Positions 8,674 through 17,129 of a stretch of 64,000 bases of DNA are shown piece after piece; the first letter of the stretch is position 1; every line of letters starts with the position of its first letter. Source of the stretch: Nitrosomonas stercoris (GTDB lineage Bacteria; Pseudomonadota; Gammaproteobacteria; Burkholderiales; Nitrosomonadaceae); assembly GCA_006742785.1 (NCBI GenBank), contig AP019755.1:62001-126000 (forward strand), written 5' to 3'. The notes below the pieces were generated by a model, which was not told the origin of the DNA, made no database searches, and was given only the letters and a program-made list of their open reading frames with translations. The position numbers and the translations under genes were made by a program.

Positions 8674-10441
8674 CATGCACGTACGTCCCAATTCTGCAGG
8701 CAACTCACAAAATGGAAACGCTGCGGTCGTTATTCAAGCACTGGATAAGCATTTCGGCCATGTTCAGGCGCTGCGGGATTTGAGCGCATCCATCCATTAC
8801 GGGTGCCTGACCGGTCTGGTTGGTCCCGATGGTGCGGGCAAGACGACACTCATGCGTATTCTGACCGGCCTGCTCGAACCCAATGCAGGACGGGCCACGG
8901 TGGCCGGGTACGATGTCGTGCAAGATAACGAAGCGATCCACGTGATCACCGGCTACATGCCGCAGCGCTTCGGGCTCTACGAAGATTTGTCAGTGATGGA
9001 GAACATGCGCCTCTACGCGCAGCTTCGTGGTATGGATGCCGACCGCCATACTGAACTGTTTGCCGAACTGCTGAATTTTACGAGGCTCGGGCCGTTCACC
9101 GAGCGTCTGGCCGGCAAACTTTCCGGCGGCATGAAACAGAAACTAGGCCTGGCCTGTGCGCTGATGGCTCGACCCAAGGTGTTGCTGCTGGACGAACCGG
9201 GCGTAGGCGTCGATCCGGTCAGCCGGCAAGACTTATGGCGCATGGTGCAGGCTCTGACCGATGAAGGCATGGCCGTGGTCTGGTCCACCGCCTATCTGGA
9301 CGAGGCCGAGCGCTGTGAAAGCGTTTTGTTGCTCAATCAAGGACAGTTACTGTTCGACGGCCCGCCGCAAACTCTGACGGCGCAGCTCGAGGGACGCAGC
9401 TTTCGTCTGGAAAACGTAGGATCTCAGCGTCGGACGGTGTTAACCCAGGCGCTGGATCTGGACACAGTCAGTGACGGTGCCATCCAGGGGGCGGGCGTAC
9501 GTATTGTGCTGCGCGCCGGTGCGCGATCTGCCCCAATCCAGACACTGGCCGATCAGGTGCAAGTGACGTTGACACCGGTCCCTGCACGATTCGAAGATGC
9601 CTTCATTGATCTGCTGGGTGGCGGACCCGGCGGCACGTCAGCTCTGGCCGAACGCCTGCCCGTCGTCGAACTCGGTTCTGATATTGCCGTGTCGTGCCGT
9701 AATCTCACTAAGCGCTTCGGCAATTTCACCGCCACTGATAACGTCAGTTTCGATGTGCAAAAAGGCGAAATATTCGGCTTGCTTGGCCCTAACGGGGCGG
9801 GAAAATCCACCACGTTCAAGATGCTGTGCGGCCTGCTCAAGCCCACCGATGGCGAGGCCCAGGTAGTCGGGCACGGTCTGCGGCAGGCTACCGGTGCCGC
9901 CAAAAGCAAGCTGGGTTATATGGCGCAAAAGTTCTCTCTCTACGGCCTGCTCTCTGTACGCCAGAACCTGGAGTTCTCGGCAGGTGTGTACGGGCTGGAG
10001 GGCCAGACGCGGCACGAACGCCTCGAAGAAATGATCGACACCTTCGATTTGGGTAATTGGCTATCGGCCACGCCCGACTCTCTGCCCCTGGGGCTCAAGC
10101 AACGGCTGGCATTGGCGTGTGCCTTGATGCACCGCCCACCCGTGCTTTTTCTGGATGAACCGACCTCTGGGGTTGACCCGATCACCCGCCGCGAGTTCTG
10201 GACCCACATCAACGGTCTGGCACGCAAGGGCGTGACCATCATGGTCACCACCCACTTCATGGACGAAGCCGAATACTGTGATCGGGTCGCCATGCTTTCA
10301 CGCGCACGCCTGATTGCCCTGGACACGCCCGATGCGCTCAAGCAAGGGGCTGCCACCAAAGAAACGCCAGATCCAACCATGGAAGACGCCTTCATCCACC
10401 TAGTGGAATCCGACTCACAAAACGACGAGGCATCCACATGA
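8639..10441 (+). CDS. ABC transporter ATP-binding protein with two fused nucleotide-binding domains (YbhF-like)
   Basis: Two ABC ATPase domains lie in tandem. Domain 1 has Walker A GPDGAGKTT, signature LSGGMKQ and Walker B LLLDEPGVG. Domain 2 has Walker A GPNGAGKST, a degenerate signature (LPLGLKQ) and Walker B LFLDEPTSG. The protein powers the two ABC-2 permeases encoded next, forming a YbhFSR-type multidrug or cation exporter at the inner membrane. The start is uncertain: ATG at 8639 overlaps the adaptor gene by 35 bp, a TTG at 8630 is also in frame, and an ATG at 8675 lies 1 bp after the adaptor stop; none has a strong Shine-Dalgarno. The 3' end overlaps the first permease by 4 bp (ATGA). 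Confidence 0.88.
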   Translation: MPIPASQTDQIDMHVRPNSAGNSQNGNAAVVIQALDKHFGHVQALRDLSASIHYGCLTGLVGPDGAGKTTLMRILTGLLEPNAGRATVAGYDVVQDNEAIHVITGYMPQRFGLYEDLSVMENMRLYAQLRGMDADRHTELFAELLNFTRLGPFTERLAGKLSGGMKQKLGLACALMARPKVLLLDEPGVGVDPVSRQDLWRMVQALTDEGMAVVWSTAYLDEAERCESVLLLNQGQLLFDGPPQTLTAQLEGRSFRLENVGSQRRTVLTQALDLDTVSDGAIQGAGVRIVLRAGARSAPIQTLADQVQVTLTPVPARFEDAFIDLLGGGPGGTSALAERLPVVELGSDIAVSCRNLTKRFGNFTATDNVSFDVQKGEIFGLLGPNGAGKSTTFKMLCGLLKPTDGEAQVVGHGLRQATGAAKSKLGYMAQKFSLYGLLSVRQNLEFSAGVYGLEGQTRHERLEEMIDTFDLGNWLSATPDSLPLGLKQRLALACALMHRPPVLFLDEPTSGVDPITRREFWTHINGLARKGVTIMVTTHFMDEAEYCDRVAMLSRARLIALDTPDALKQGAATKETPDPTMEDAFIHLVESDSQNDEAST

Positions 10442-11607
10442 GCACCTCGACGCCTGACCCCCACGGCGCTTCCGCACAGGTCGCAAACATGCGTCGCTTT
10501 GACCTGCAACGCTTACGGGCCTTGATTTACAAAGAAAGCCTTCAAGCGCTGCGCGATCCGTCAACACTGCTGATCGCTTTTGTGTTGCCCGTGATCTTGC
10601 TCCTTCTGTTTGCCTACGCGGTGTCGCTGGACGCCAAGCAGGTACGCATCGGCGTCGTGATGGAATCGGAAGGGGCTTCGGCCCAGGCACTGGCAGCCGC
10701 GTTCGCGGCTACCGACTATCTGGATGCGCACTTCGTCCATGACCGCCGGGAAATCGCCAACATGCTAGTGTCCGGTGAACTGCGCGGTTATGTCGTCATC
10801 CCGCAAGATTTTGAGCAGCGCATGGCGCTAATGGGCAGCGAACCGCTCGTACAGATCATCACCGACGGCTCATATCCCAACACCGCCAATTATGTCGAGA
10901 ACTACTCGCGAGGCGTCGTACAGACCTGGCGCACTGGACTCGATATCGGAGCATCGCCTCAAGCCATCGTGCTCGAACCACGCTACTGGTTCAATGCCGA
11001 GCTTGAAAGCCGGCGTGCTCTGGTTCCCGGCGCGATCGCCATCGTGATGACCATTATCGGCACCATGCTCACCGCGCTGGTGGTTGCGCGCGAGTGGGAA
11101 CGCGGCACTATGGAGGCGGTGCTGTCCACACCGGCGTCAGTAGCCGAAATCCTGATCGGCAAGCTGCTGCCGTATTTCGTGCTTGGCATGCTGTCCACGC
11201 TTGGTGCAGCAGCGCTTGCGGTGTTTGTCTTCAACGTTCCGTTGCGGGGCTCTCTCGCTGCATTGATGCTGTTGTCTGCGGTGTTCATGGTGCCGGCCCT
11301 GGGACAGGGTTTGCTCATCTCATCGCTGGCGCGCAATCAATTCCTCGCGGCGCAGATCGCGCTCTTCACAGGTTTCTTACCGGCCTTCATGCTGTCGGGT
11401 TTTCTGTACGAAATCGACGCCATGCCCGCATGGATCCGGGCCATCACACTGCTGGTTCCGGCACGCTACTTCGTTGACTCGTTGAAAACCGTATTCCTGG
11501 CCGGAGACGTCTGGGCGGTGTTCGTTCCTAACCTGGCAGCCATGGCGGCAATCGGGGTGCTGTTCTTCATGATTGCCAAGCGTGCCACGCGCAAGAACCT
11601 GGAGTAA
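10438..11607 (+). CDS. ABC-2 type permease (YbhS-like)
   Basis: The 389-residue membrane protein has one N-terminal transmembrane helix (STLLIAFVLPVILLLLFAYA), an extracytoplasmic domain of about 130 residues and five C-terminal helices, the ABC2_membrane_3 layout. It forms the pore with the following permease, driven by the fused ATPase. Translational coupling is suggested by the ATGA overlap upstream. Substrate not deducible. Confidence 0.86.
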   Translation: MSTSTPDPHGASAQVANMRRFDLQRLRALIYKESLQALRDPSTLLIAFVLPVILLLLFAYAVSLDAKQVRIGVVMESEGASAQALAAAFAATDYLDAHFVHDRREIANMLVSGELRGYVVIPQDFEQRMALMGSEPLVQIITDGSYPNTANYVENYSRGVVQTWRTGLDIGASPQAIVLEPRYWFNAELESRRALVPGAIAIVMTIIGTMLTALVVAREWERGTMEAVLSTPASVAEILIGKLLPYFVLGMLSTLGAAALAVFVFNVPLRGSLAALMLLSAVFMVPALGQGLLISSLARNQFLAAQIALFTGFLPAFMLSGFLYEIDAMPAWIRAITLLVPARYFVDSLKTVFLAGDVWAVFVPNLAAMAAIGVLFFMIAKRATRKNLE

Positions 11608-11611
11608 CGCC

Positions 11612-12730
11612 GTGTTCACCTCCGCATTTTCATTCACCCGCCTGCGCGCCCAGTTCATCAAAGAGGTGCTTAGTGTGCTGCGTGACCCACGCAGCCGCAT
11701 GGTGGTGTTCGTGCCACCCATCTTGCAACTGCTGGTGTTCGCCTTTGCCGCCACGCTGGAAGTCCGCAATATCGACGTCGCCGTCTACAACCAGGATTCC
11801 GGAAGATGGTCGTACGAACTGATCCAGCGTCTGGACAATGCCGACTTCATCACCCATCTGCACCGTATTGACAACCGGCAACAATTGCATACCTTGATCG
11901 ACCGAGGCGAAGTCATTGCCGCCCTTTCCATACCCGCAGACTTTTCCCGCACGATTGCGGCCGGCGGCAGCGGTATGGCACAAGTATTGGTTGACGGTCG
12001 GCGCAGCAACTCAGGACAGATTACGGTCAGCTACCTGTCTACCATCGCGGCTGACGTCGGCGCCACGGTCGTGCCCGAGGCGCAAATACCAATCCCGGTG
12101 GCGACCCGCCACTGGTTCAACCCGAACCTGATTTACCGCTGGTTCATCGTGCCCGGCCTTAGCGGCATCCTGGCCCTGTTCAGCGCACTCTTGATCACCT
12201 CGCTGTCGATTGCCCGCGAACGCGAATTGGGCACATTCGACCAATTGCTCGTATCGCCGACCTCGACGCCGGAAATCATCATCTCAAAATCGCTGCCAGC
12301 CCTGGCCATCGGCACCCTGCTGGGCCTGTTCATGATCAGCGCAGGCGTGTTCCTGTTCGGGATTCCCTTTACAGGCTCCTTTGTCCTGCTGCTGACCAGC
12401 CTGGTGCTGTTCATCCTGTCAGTGGTGGGCATCGGCCTGATGATTTCCGCCGTCAGCATGACCCAGCAGCAAGCCATCCTGGGCGCATTTGCTATAGGTG
12501 TACCAGCGGTACTGATGTCAGGGTTCGCCACGCCGGTGGAAAACATGCCGTTGTTTCTGCAATGGCTGGCACAGGCTATTCCCCTGACTCACTTCCTGAT
12601 CATCGTCGAGGGCAGTTTTCTTAAGGCCATGCCGCCTGCTGACATCTTCGCAAGCCTTTGGCCACTAGCGCTTATTGCCTTGGTCACTCTGACGATGGCC
12701 ACCGTATTCGTCCGAGGACGCTTGCAATGA
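11612..12730 (+). CDS. ABC-2 type permease (YbhR-like)
   Basis: This second ABC-2 permease has the same one-plus-five helix layout as its neighbour and an IARERELGTFDQLLVSP loop typical of the family. The GTG at 11612 is chosen because it sits 4 bp after the previous stop; an upstream in-frame start would overlap the previous gene by 35 bp. It ends in an ATGA overlap with a truncated outer-membrane lipoprotein gene. The two permeases probably form a heterodimer, as proposed for YbhS and YbhR. Confidence 0.86.
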   Translation: MFTSAFSFTRLRAQFIKEVLSVLRDPRSRMVVFVPPILQLLVFAFAATLEVRNIDVAVYNQDSGRWSYELIQRLDNADFITHLHRIDNRQQLHTLIDRGEVIAALSIPADFSRTIAAGGSGMAQVLVDGRRSNSGQITVSYLSTIAADVGATVVPEAQIPIPVATRHWFNPNLIYRWFIVPGLSGILALFSALLITSLSIARERELGTFDQLLVSPTSTPEIIISKSLPALAIGTLLGLFMISAGVFLFGIPFTGSFVLLLTSLVLFILSVVGIGLMISAVSMTQQQAILGAFAIGVPAVLMSGFATPVENMPLFLQWLAQAIPLTHFLIIVEGSFLKAMPPADIFASLWPLALIALVTLTMATVFVRGRLQ

Positions 12731-12957
12731 CATTCATGATAACCAGCCATTCGCCTAACAGCGCCCTGTATCGAACTCGCAGCCGCCTGCGCCTTGCCAC
12801 GCTGACCGCAGCTTGTCTGTTACTGACTGCCTGCGCCACTGTCGGCCCCGATTATCAGGAGCCGCCGGTTGATAGCGGTGAGGGGTGGTCGCTGCCATTG
12901 GCCAACGCATCCGGTCAAGCGAACCTGAGTAAGTGGTGGTTTGACCTGGTCAAGTAA
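12727..12957 (+). pseudogene. Outer-membrane efflux lipoprotein (NodT/TolC family), N-terminal remnant
   Basis: Seventy-six residues remain: a signal peptide with lipobox LLTAC (Cys near residue 36), then VGPDYQEPP, the N-terminal hallmark of NodT/OprM-type outer-membrane factors (normally about 470 residues). The frame runs into the IS3 right end and stops at once (TAA at 12955-12957). The start overlaps the upstream permease stop by 4 bp, so it was the last gene of the operon. The efflux system has therefore lost its dedicated channel. Confidence 0.85.
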
Positions 12958-13706
12958 AACCGGACACTCCAGTTAAGCAACATTTTTCACTATTTCCATT
13001 TCCATCTCATATTGATTTGGGCTTTTGTAGCCCAGGTATGAATGCAGTCGTTGGCTGTTATAGAACATGGAAATATACTGCAGTACCTCTTGTTGTGCTT
13101 TATAGCGGGTTGGGTAATGTTGCCAGTGGATTTGCTCCTGTTTAAGGCTACCGAAAAAGCTTTTAGCCACTGAGTTATCCCAACAATTTCCCACACGACT
13201 CATGCTGCCGATAAAGCCATGTATTTTTAAAAGTTGGCGATACTGCTTGCTGGCATATTGCGATCCACGATCTGAATGTACAATCAATCCAGGTTGTGGC
13301 TGACGCTGCCAGACAGCCATTCTCAATGCATCACAAACCAGCTTTGCTTTCATTCTTGAACTCATGCTCCAACCCACCACCTTCCTGGAAAACAAATCAA
13401 TGACCACCGCCAGATACAACCAGCCTTCCCGGGTCCAAATGTAGGTAATGTCACCCACGTAGATTTGATTGGGGGCTGCAACATCAAATTGCCGATTCAG
13501 CCTATTGTCAAATATCGGTTGTTTGTGATGACTGTTAGTTGTGACCTTGTACTTTTTCCGGCACCTTACTTGCACATCTGCTTCTCGCATCAGGTTTCGA
13601 GCCTTCCAGCGACTAACCGGATAACCCCGTGCACTCAGTGCTTTTCTGATTCTGCGACTGCCGTAGCTATGATGACTGGATTTTGCTATCTCCCGTACTG
13701 CTCTAA
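12957..13706 (-). mobile_element. IS3-family element, orfB-side fragment
   Basis: The fragment starts with the right inverted repeat (AAACCGGACACTCCAGTTAA), one mismatch from the partner at about 6833-6852, and continues into orfB until IS5 copy 2 takes over at 13707. It lies in the same orientation as the orfA-side fragment, so the cargo between them is framed like a composite transposon with direct IS3 ends whose outer parts are lost. Confidence 0.8.
12973..13706 (-). pseudogene. IS3-family transposase OrfB, 5'-truncated
   Basis: The remaining frame begins within the HTH_21 region (AVREIAKSSHHSYGSRRI) and keeps the whole rve integrase core. The first Asp is in YVGDITYIWTREGWLYLAVV, the second in LIVHSDRGSQYAS and the Glu in AKSFFGSLKQEQ, followed by YNSQRLHSYLGYKSP. 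About 50 N-terminal residues and the start codon are lost to IS5 copy 2; the frame runs on a short way into that IS. An internal start could give a catalytic-domain fragment, but normal transposition is unlikely. Confidence 0.86.
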
Positions 13707-13714
13707 GAGCCTGT

Positions 13715-14191
13715 TTACGATCTTCTGAGTAATAGTGCCAGGAAGGCCAGATGAATGAGCTGCAAGCTGGTATCAAGTTTACGTTCGCAGTTTTTCCATA
13801 ATCTTCGGCACTTTTCCAGCCAGGCGAAACTACGTTCCACTATCCATCGCCTGGGCATAACCTTGAAGGTATGCAGTTTGCTGCGTTTGGCGATCTGCAC
13901 GGTGACAGGTTTGCCCAGAATTTCTTGCACACTTTCGGCAAATGGTGCTCCAGTATAGCCACCGTCACACAGCAAACCTTGTACTTGCCCCAAACTCGAT
14001 CTGCAACGCTTCAAGGCCTGCAATGCACCGTTACGGTCAGTCACTTCCGCTGTCGTCACTGCAATGGCGTGCGGCAACCCCAAGGTATCAACAGCGATAT
14101 GGCGCTTGATGCCCGACACCTTCTTGCCGGCGTCATAGCCTTTCTGGTCAGCCGTGTCTGTATTCTTCACGCTTTGCGCGTCCACAATCAA
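13715..14191 (-). CDS. IS5-family transposase OrfB (copy 2)
   Basis: This catalytic half has IVDAQSVKNTD, LLCDGGYTG and WIVERSFAW, so the DDE set is intact with Arg after the Glu. At the 3' end the nucleotide sequence resembles copy 3 for a stretch and then copy 1, a mosaic suggesting gene conversion. Expression presumably needs the frame shift described for copy 1. Confidence 0.88.
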   Translation of the reverse strand: MIVDAQSVKNTDTADQKGYDAGKKVSGIKRHIAVDTLGLPHAIAVTTAEVTDRNGALQALKRCRSSLGQVQGLLCDGGYTGAPFAESVQEILGKPVTVQIAKRSKLHTFKVMPRRWIVERSFAWLEKCRRLWKNCERKLDTSLQLIHLAFLALLLRRS

Positions 14192-14513
14192 GAACGTGCT
14201 GCAAGCGTTGCGCCCCAGTTTCTCTCGGGCCGCGCCAACCTGATTTTTTTAATGCCTGCTCCAGCACGCTCACGCCGTGCTGGTCAGGCTCATTCCATTT
14301 GCGCCAATAGGCATATACACTCTGCCATTTGGGAAACTCTCCGGGCAAAAATCTCCACTGGCAACCAGTACGCAGCAGATACAGCACAGCACAAAATACT
14401 TCATACAAATCTATTGTCGTGGGTTTGGTGCTGCACCTCACGCTACGCAATAGCGGCTCTATCTCGGCAAACTTCTCTTTGCTAATATCACCGGCATATT
14501 TTGTTCTCTTCAT
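14148..14513 (-). CDS. IS5-family transposase OrfA (copy 2)
   Basis: N-terminal DUF4096-type half, 121 residues from the ATG at 14513. It differs from copy 1 by an Arg-to-Cys change (SVRCSTKPTT). It overlaps OrfB by 44 bp in another frame, as in copies 1 and 3. Confidence 0.87.
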   Translation of the reverse strand: MKRTKYAGDISKEKFAEIEPLLRSVRCSTKPTTIDLYEVFCAVLYLLRTGCQWRFLPGEFPKWQSVYAYWRKWNEPDQHGVSVLEQALKKSGWRGPRETGAQRLQHVLDCGRAKREEYRHG

Positions 14514-14581
14514 CCACGTATCGTAAGGAATAATGATGAGATCGTAAACAGGCTCTAAGGAGTAAACAAAAGACAACGCAA

Positions 14582-14803
14582 ATGACAAAAGCCGTTTTCA
14601 CCATGGAGCCCTTCACCTGTCCGTCCTGCGTGAAGAAGATCGAAAATACGGTGGGCAGAATCGATGGCGTGCAAGAAGTTAAAGTTATGTTCAACTCGGG
14701 GCGTGTCCGGGTCGAGTTCGATGAAGACAAAACCACGGCCGACGCAGTGCAAGAGGTCATCGTGAAACTGGGTTATCCAGTGCTTTCAAAGAAAGTCGCT
14801 TAA
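14582..14803 (+). CDS. Heavy-metal-associated (HMA) domain protein, CopZ/MerP-like
   Basis: The 73-residue protein has no signal peptide and is one HMA ferredoxin-like domain with the metal site EPFTCPSCVKKIE (CxxC at residues 13 and 16). Such proteins carry Cu(I) or similar soft metals to P-type ATPases or sensors. The lack of a signal peptide favours a cytosolic CopZ-like role over periplasmic MerP. Shine-Dalgarno AAGGAG lies 12 bp before the ATG and almost touches IS5 copy 2, so the native promoter is gone and transcription may depend on the IS. No partner ATPase or mer gene is adjacent. Confidence 0.85.
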   Translation: MTKAVFTMEPFTCPSCVKKIENTVGRIDGVQEVKVMFNSGRVRVEFDEDKTTADAVQEVIVKLGYPVLSKKVA

Positions 14804-15344
14804 CCAGCCATATCAGTCGCCTTTAACGACCCGTTGATATTGGCCGTCGCGAGCGGCCAATATCGGGTCACCTAGCTGGATGCACTGGAACATGACATGA
14901 AAAACCTTAAAAATTCCCACATAGCCGACGTCACCGGCCTGTTGCTGCTGATTGCTTTCCCGCACGCGCAGCCATGGATGGCGGGCACGTCGTGATACGG
15001 TGAAGGGAACCGCAAGACCGCCTTTCTCCGCCAGCAAACAAGCCTGTTGAGGTTGGCAAGCGTAGCGCGCAGGCCGACTCAACCAGGCGGGCCGAAGCGT
15101 CAGAGGTCAACACCGACCGGCCCTGATTCAACATGAAGCACGGGGCGCAGCCCGCGAACCTGACGACACCGCTCGGGGACACCCTACCCCATTGGCCTGT
15201 CGGTGAGACAGCATGCACCGAGGCCATCCCACGCTCACCTGCGCCCCGCTACGCCCACACGAGTTTTCTAAATCATAAGCATCGGCAACAATTTCTCCAT
15301 CTCATGTCGGTTGCCTAACGGTACCGCCCCACCAGGAGAACGTC
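14804..15344. other. 541-bp gap between HMA gene and excisionase-like gene
   Basis: No convincing gene is present. A short plus-strand frame at 14897-14995 (32 codons, weak GGAA upstream) has no recognisable similarity. The stretch is GC-rich like the rest of the acquired block and contains one strong hairpin (14836-14864). It probably holds decayed island DNA and the promoter of the excisionase-like gene. Confidence 0.5.
14836..14864. terminator. Strong hairpin downstream of the HMA gene
   Basis: GATATTGGCCG and CGGCCAATATC form a perfect 11-bp stem around a 7-base loop, starting 33 bp after the HMA stop codon. There is no T-tract after it, so it is either a weak or factor-assisted terminator or a protein-binding dyad. 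Confidence 0.5.
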
Positions 15345-15548
15345 ATGAGCAATCCAAACCGATGGATGCTGATAAAACGCTTTGCCGAAGTCACCGGCTA
15401 CAGCGAGAACGCAGTTCGACACAAAATCAAAGGTGGCATATGGGTAGAGGGACGCATCTGGCGCAAGGCACCCGATGGCCGCATCTTTGTGAACATGGAT
15501 GAATTTGAACGCTGGGTGGAGAGCCAAGCCCTGACGCTCAGCCTATAG
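15345..15548 (+). CDS. Excisionase-like small DNA-binding protein
   Basis: Sixty-seven residues with a winged-helix look: LIKRFAEVTGYSENAVRHKI as the helix-turn-helix and GRIWRKAPDGRIFVNMDEFERWV as the wing and tail, the pattern of phage/ICE excisionases (Xis). It has a strong Shine-Dalgarno (CCAGGAGAACGTC). It lies upstream of an XRE-type gene and a tyrosine recombinase and would bias that recombinase towards excision. Assignment rests on pattern and context. Confidence 0.72.
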   Translation: MSNPNRWMLIKRFAEVTGYSENAVRHKIKGGIWVEGRIWRKAPDGRIFVNMDEFERWVESQALTLSL

Positions 15549-15664
15549 CGCATCCCTGAACAACTCCAAAGAGACATTGCAAAAAACACTCAATGAGTGT
15601 ATTGTATTAGCTCATTATTGATCCGCCATCAAGCCTATCGTGCTTGGGCAATACTTATAGGGCC

Positions 15665-15904
15665 ATGACTGACTCCAAGCCGCACAACCCAAGTCCTGAA
15701 ACGGTCCGTCAAGCACGCCAGACAGCCAACCTGACTCAGACGGAGGCAGCGAAAACCGTCAGCGCATCCATGCGTGCATGGCAACAGTGGGAATCGGGTG
15801 AACGTGCCATGCCACCAGGACTGTTTGAGCTTTTCATGCTCAAGACCCGGCAATGGCCTTTGGACAGCAAACCCACACCGGATCAATCAACAGGAGCAGC
15901 GTGA
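15665..15904 (+). CDS. Small XRE-type helix-turn-helix protein
   Basis: Seventy-nine residues with a Cro/CI-type helix-turn-helix (VRQARQTANLTQTEAAKTVS, then MRAWQQWESGERAMP). The ATG at 15665 is used; a longer in-frame start at 15644 adds seven residues of no clear value. The stop overlaps the integrase start (GTGATGG). It resembles the small regulators that sit before integrases on genomic islands and may control the integrase. Confidence 0.75.
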   Translation: MTDSKPHNPSPETVRQARQTANLTQTEAAKTVSASMRAWQQWESGERAMPPGLFELFMLKTRQWPLDSKPTPDQSTGAA

Positions 15905-17124
15905 TGGCAGTTGAAGGAGTGGCCAAGACCGGCTTCCCCGGCATCTGGATACACGGAAAATCAATTCGTGTGGATTTCATGCATGCGAACCTCAAGCACG
16001 CGTCGCGCCTGCGCAGCGCTGCCCTGTACGCGTTGCGCACTGGCACCTACAACGAAGCGGAAATGTTTCCGCACTCGCACCCAGCGGAGAGCACCGCCCA
16101 AACCAGCAAGCGCCTGGACGACCTGTGCGACATTTACAAGCCACTCAAGGCAGTGGATATCACACCGGAAACACAGACACGGTACGAGAACGCCCTAAAC
16201 GTCTGCCTGGAAACGATCGGTCGCAACCGCCAGATCGACGCCCTCAAACCCGCCGACATACAGCAATTGCGAGTCGATCTGATCGCCACCCGTGCGGTTT
16301 CTACCGTCAATCACTATCTGGCAACCTTCTCAGGCTTTCTGTATTGGTGCGAAGACAACGGATACTGCAAAGAGCTGGCCAAGCACTGCACCCGCTTCAC
16401 GAAAAGCCACAAGGATCCAGATCCGCTGAGCTTCGAAGAGTTCCAATTGCTCATTGATAAAGGCTGCCTACACCCGATTGATCGGGCGGCAGTCACGTTG
16501 GCGGTCTATACGGGACTCCGCCCCGGTGAGTTACTGGCATTGGCCTTGGAAGACGTTGCCGCCGATCTGAGCAAAATTACCGTCCGCCGATCCATAACCC
16601 AGTCCCTGACATTCAAGGTGCCCAAGACAAACAAGGAACGCACCGTCTTGCTGTTCCCCCCCGCTCGCGAAGCCCTAAAGGTGCTGATAAAAGCGGCAGA
16701 ACAGTGTAAGCCCGCTGATCTGCGAGTCTGGCTGAACCGCCACGAATCACGCACCGATCGTGTGCGCGTTCTTCTATCACCCAAGACACAGGCTCGCAGA
16801 AAGGAAGTCAACGAATTCTTTGTTCCCAGCGCCTGGAACACAAAATGGAGCAATCTGATTCGACGCGCAGAAATCCGCCCGCGCCCGCCCTATCAGACAC
16901 GACACACTTATGCATGCTGGAACCTGACGGCTCGCGGCAACCTGGCCTTCATCGCCAATCAGATGGGCCATAACGATTACTCCATGCTCGTGCAGGTGTA
17001 TGCCCGCTGGATAGATTCAGAGTCCCCCAGCGAGCTGGAACGCATCTGGGAGAGCATGCAAAACATGCTTCAAATTGTCCCAAATTTGTCCCAAGAAAAT
17101 TGTGAAGAAACCATAACTAGTTGA
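15904..17124 (+). CDS. Tyrosine recombinase / phage-type integrase
   Basis: A 406-residue integrase from the ATG at 15904, preceded by AGGAGCAGC. It has an N-terminal DUF3596-type arm-binding region ([17 protein letters not shown]), a SAM-like core-binding domain (about 75-180) and a catalytic domain. Catalytic residues are visible: Arg in [14 protein letters not shown] in [10 protein letters not shown], His in MGHNDYSML and the nucleophile Tyr in VQVYARWI. It would integrate or excise the element of which region 2 is the remains. Its stop is only 5 bp before the mutS ATG. No duplicated att sequence was found by eye. Confidence 0.88.
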   Translation: MAVEGVAKTGFPGIWIHGKSIRVDFMHANLKHASRLRSAALYALRTGTYNEAEMFPHSHPAESTAQTSKRLDDLCDIYKPLKAVDITPETQTRYENALNVCLETIGRNRQIDALKPADIQQLRVDLIATRAVSTVNHYLATFSGFLYWCEDNGYCKELAKHCTRFTKSHKDPDPLSFEEFQLLIDKGCLHPIDRAAVTLAVYTGLRPGELLALALEDVAADLSKITVRRSITQSLTFKVPKTNKERTVLLFPPAREALKVLIKAAEQCKPADLRVWLNRHESRTDRVRVLLSPKTQARRKEVNEFFVPSAWNTKWSNLIRRAEIRPRPPYQTRHTYACWNLTARGNLAFIANQMGHNDYSMLVQVYARWIDSESPSELERIWESMQNMLQIVPNLSQENCEETITS

Positions 17125-17129
17125 TTTAT

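Larger units (their letters stand above)
13707..14555 (-). mobile_element. IS5-family insertion sequence, copy 2 (849 bp, inverted)
   Basis: It has the same 17-bp terminal inverted repeats as copy 1 and the same length. TAA is repeated on both sides (13704-13706 and 14556-14558), a 3-bp target duplication. Its minus-strand frames match copy 1. One outer flank is the broken IS3 orfB. The other is the ribosome binding site of the HMA-domain gene: AAGGAG starts 2 bp beyond the IS end. Confidence 0.95.

Noticed and set aside
13871..14485. Open frames of about 200 codons antisense to each IS5 copy
   Set aside because: They recur in all three copies, lie wholly opposite the transposase frames and show no similarity to a known family; they follow from the codon pattern of the sense genes.
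14813..15082. 89-codon minus-strand frame downstream of the HMA gene
   Set aside because: No family similarity, no ribosome site, and it crosses the strong hairpin; GC-rich DNA gives such frames by chance.
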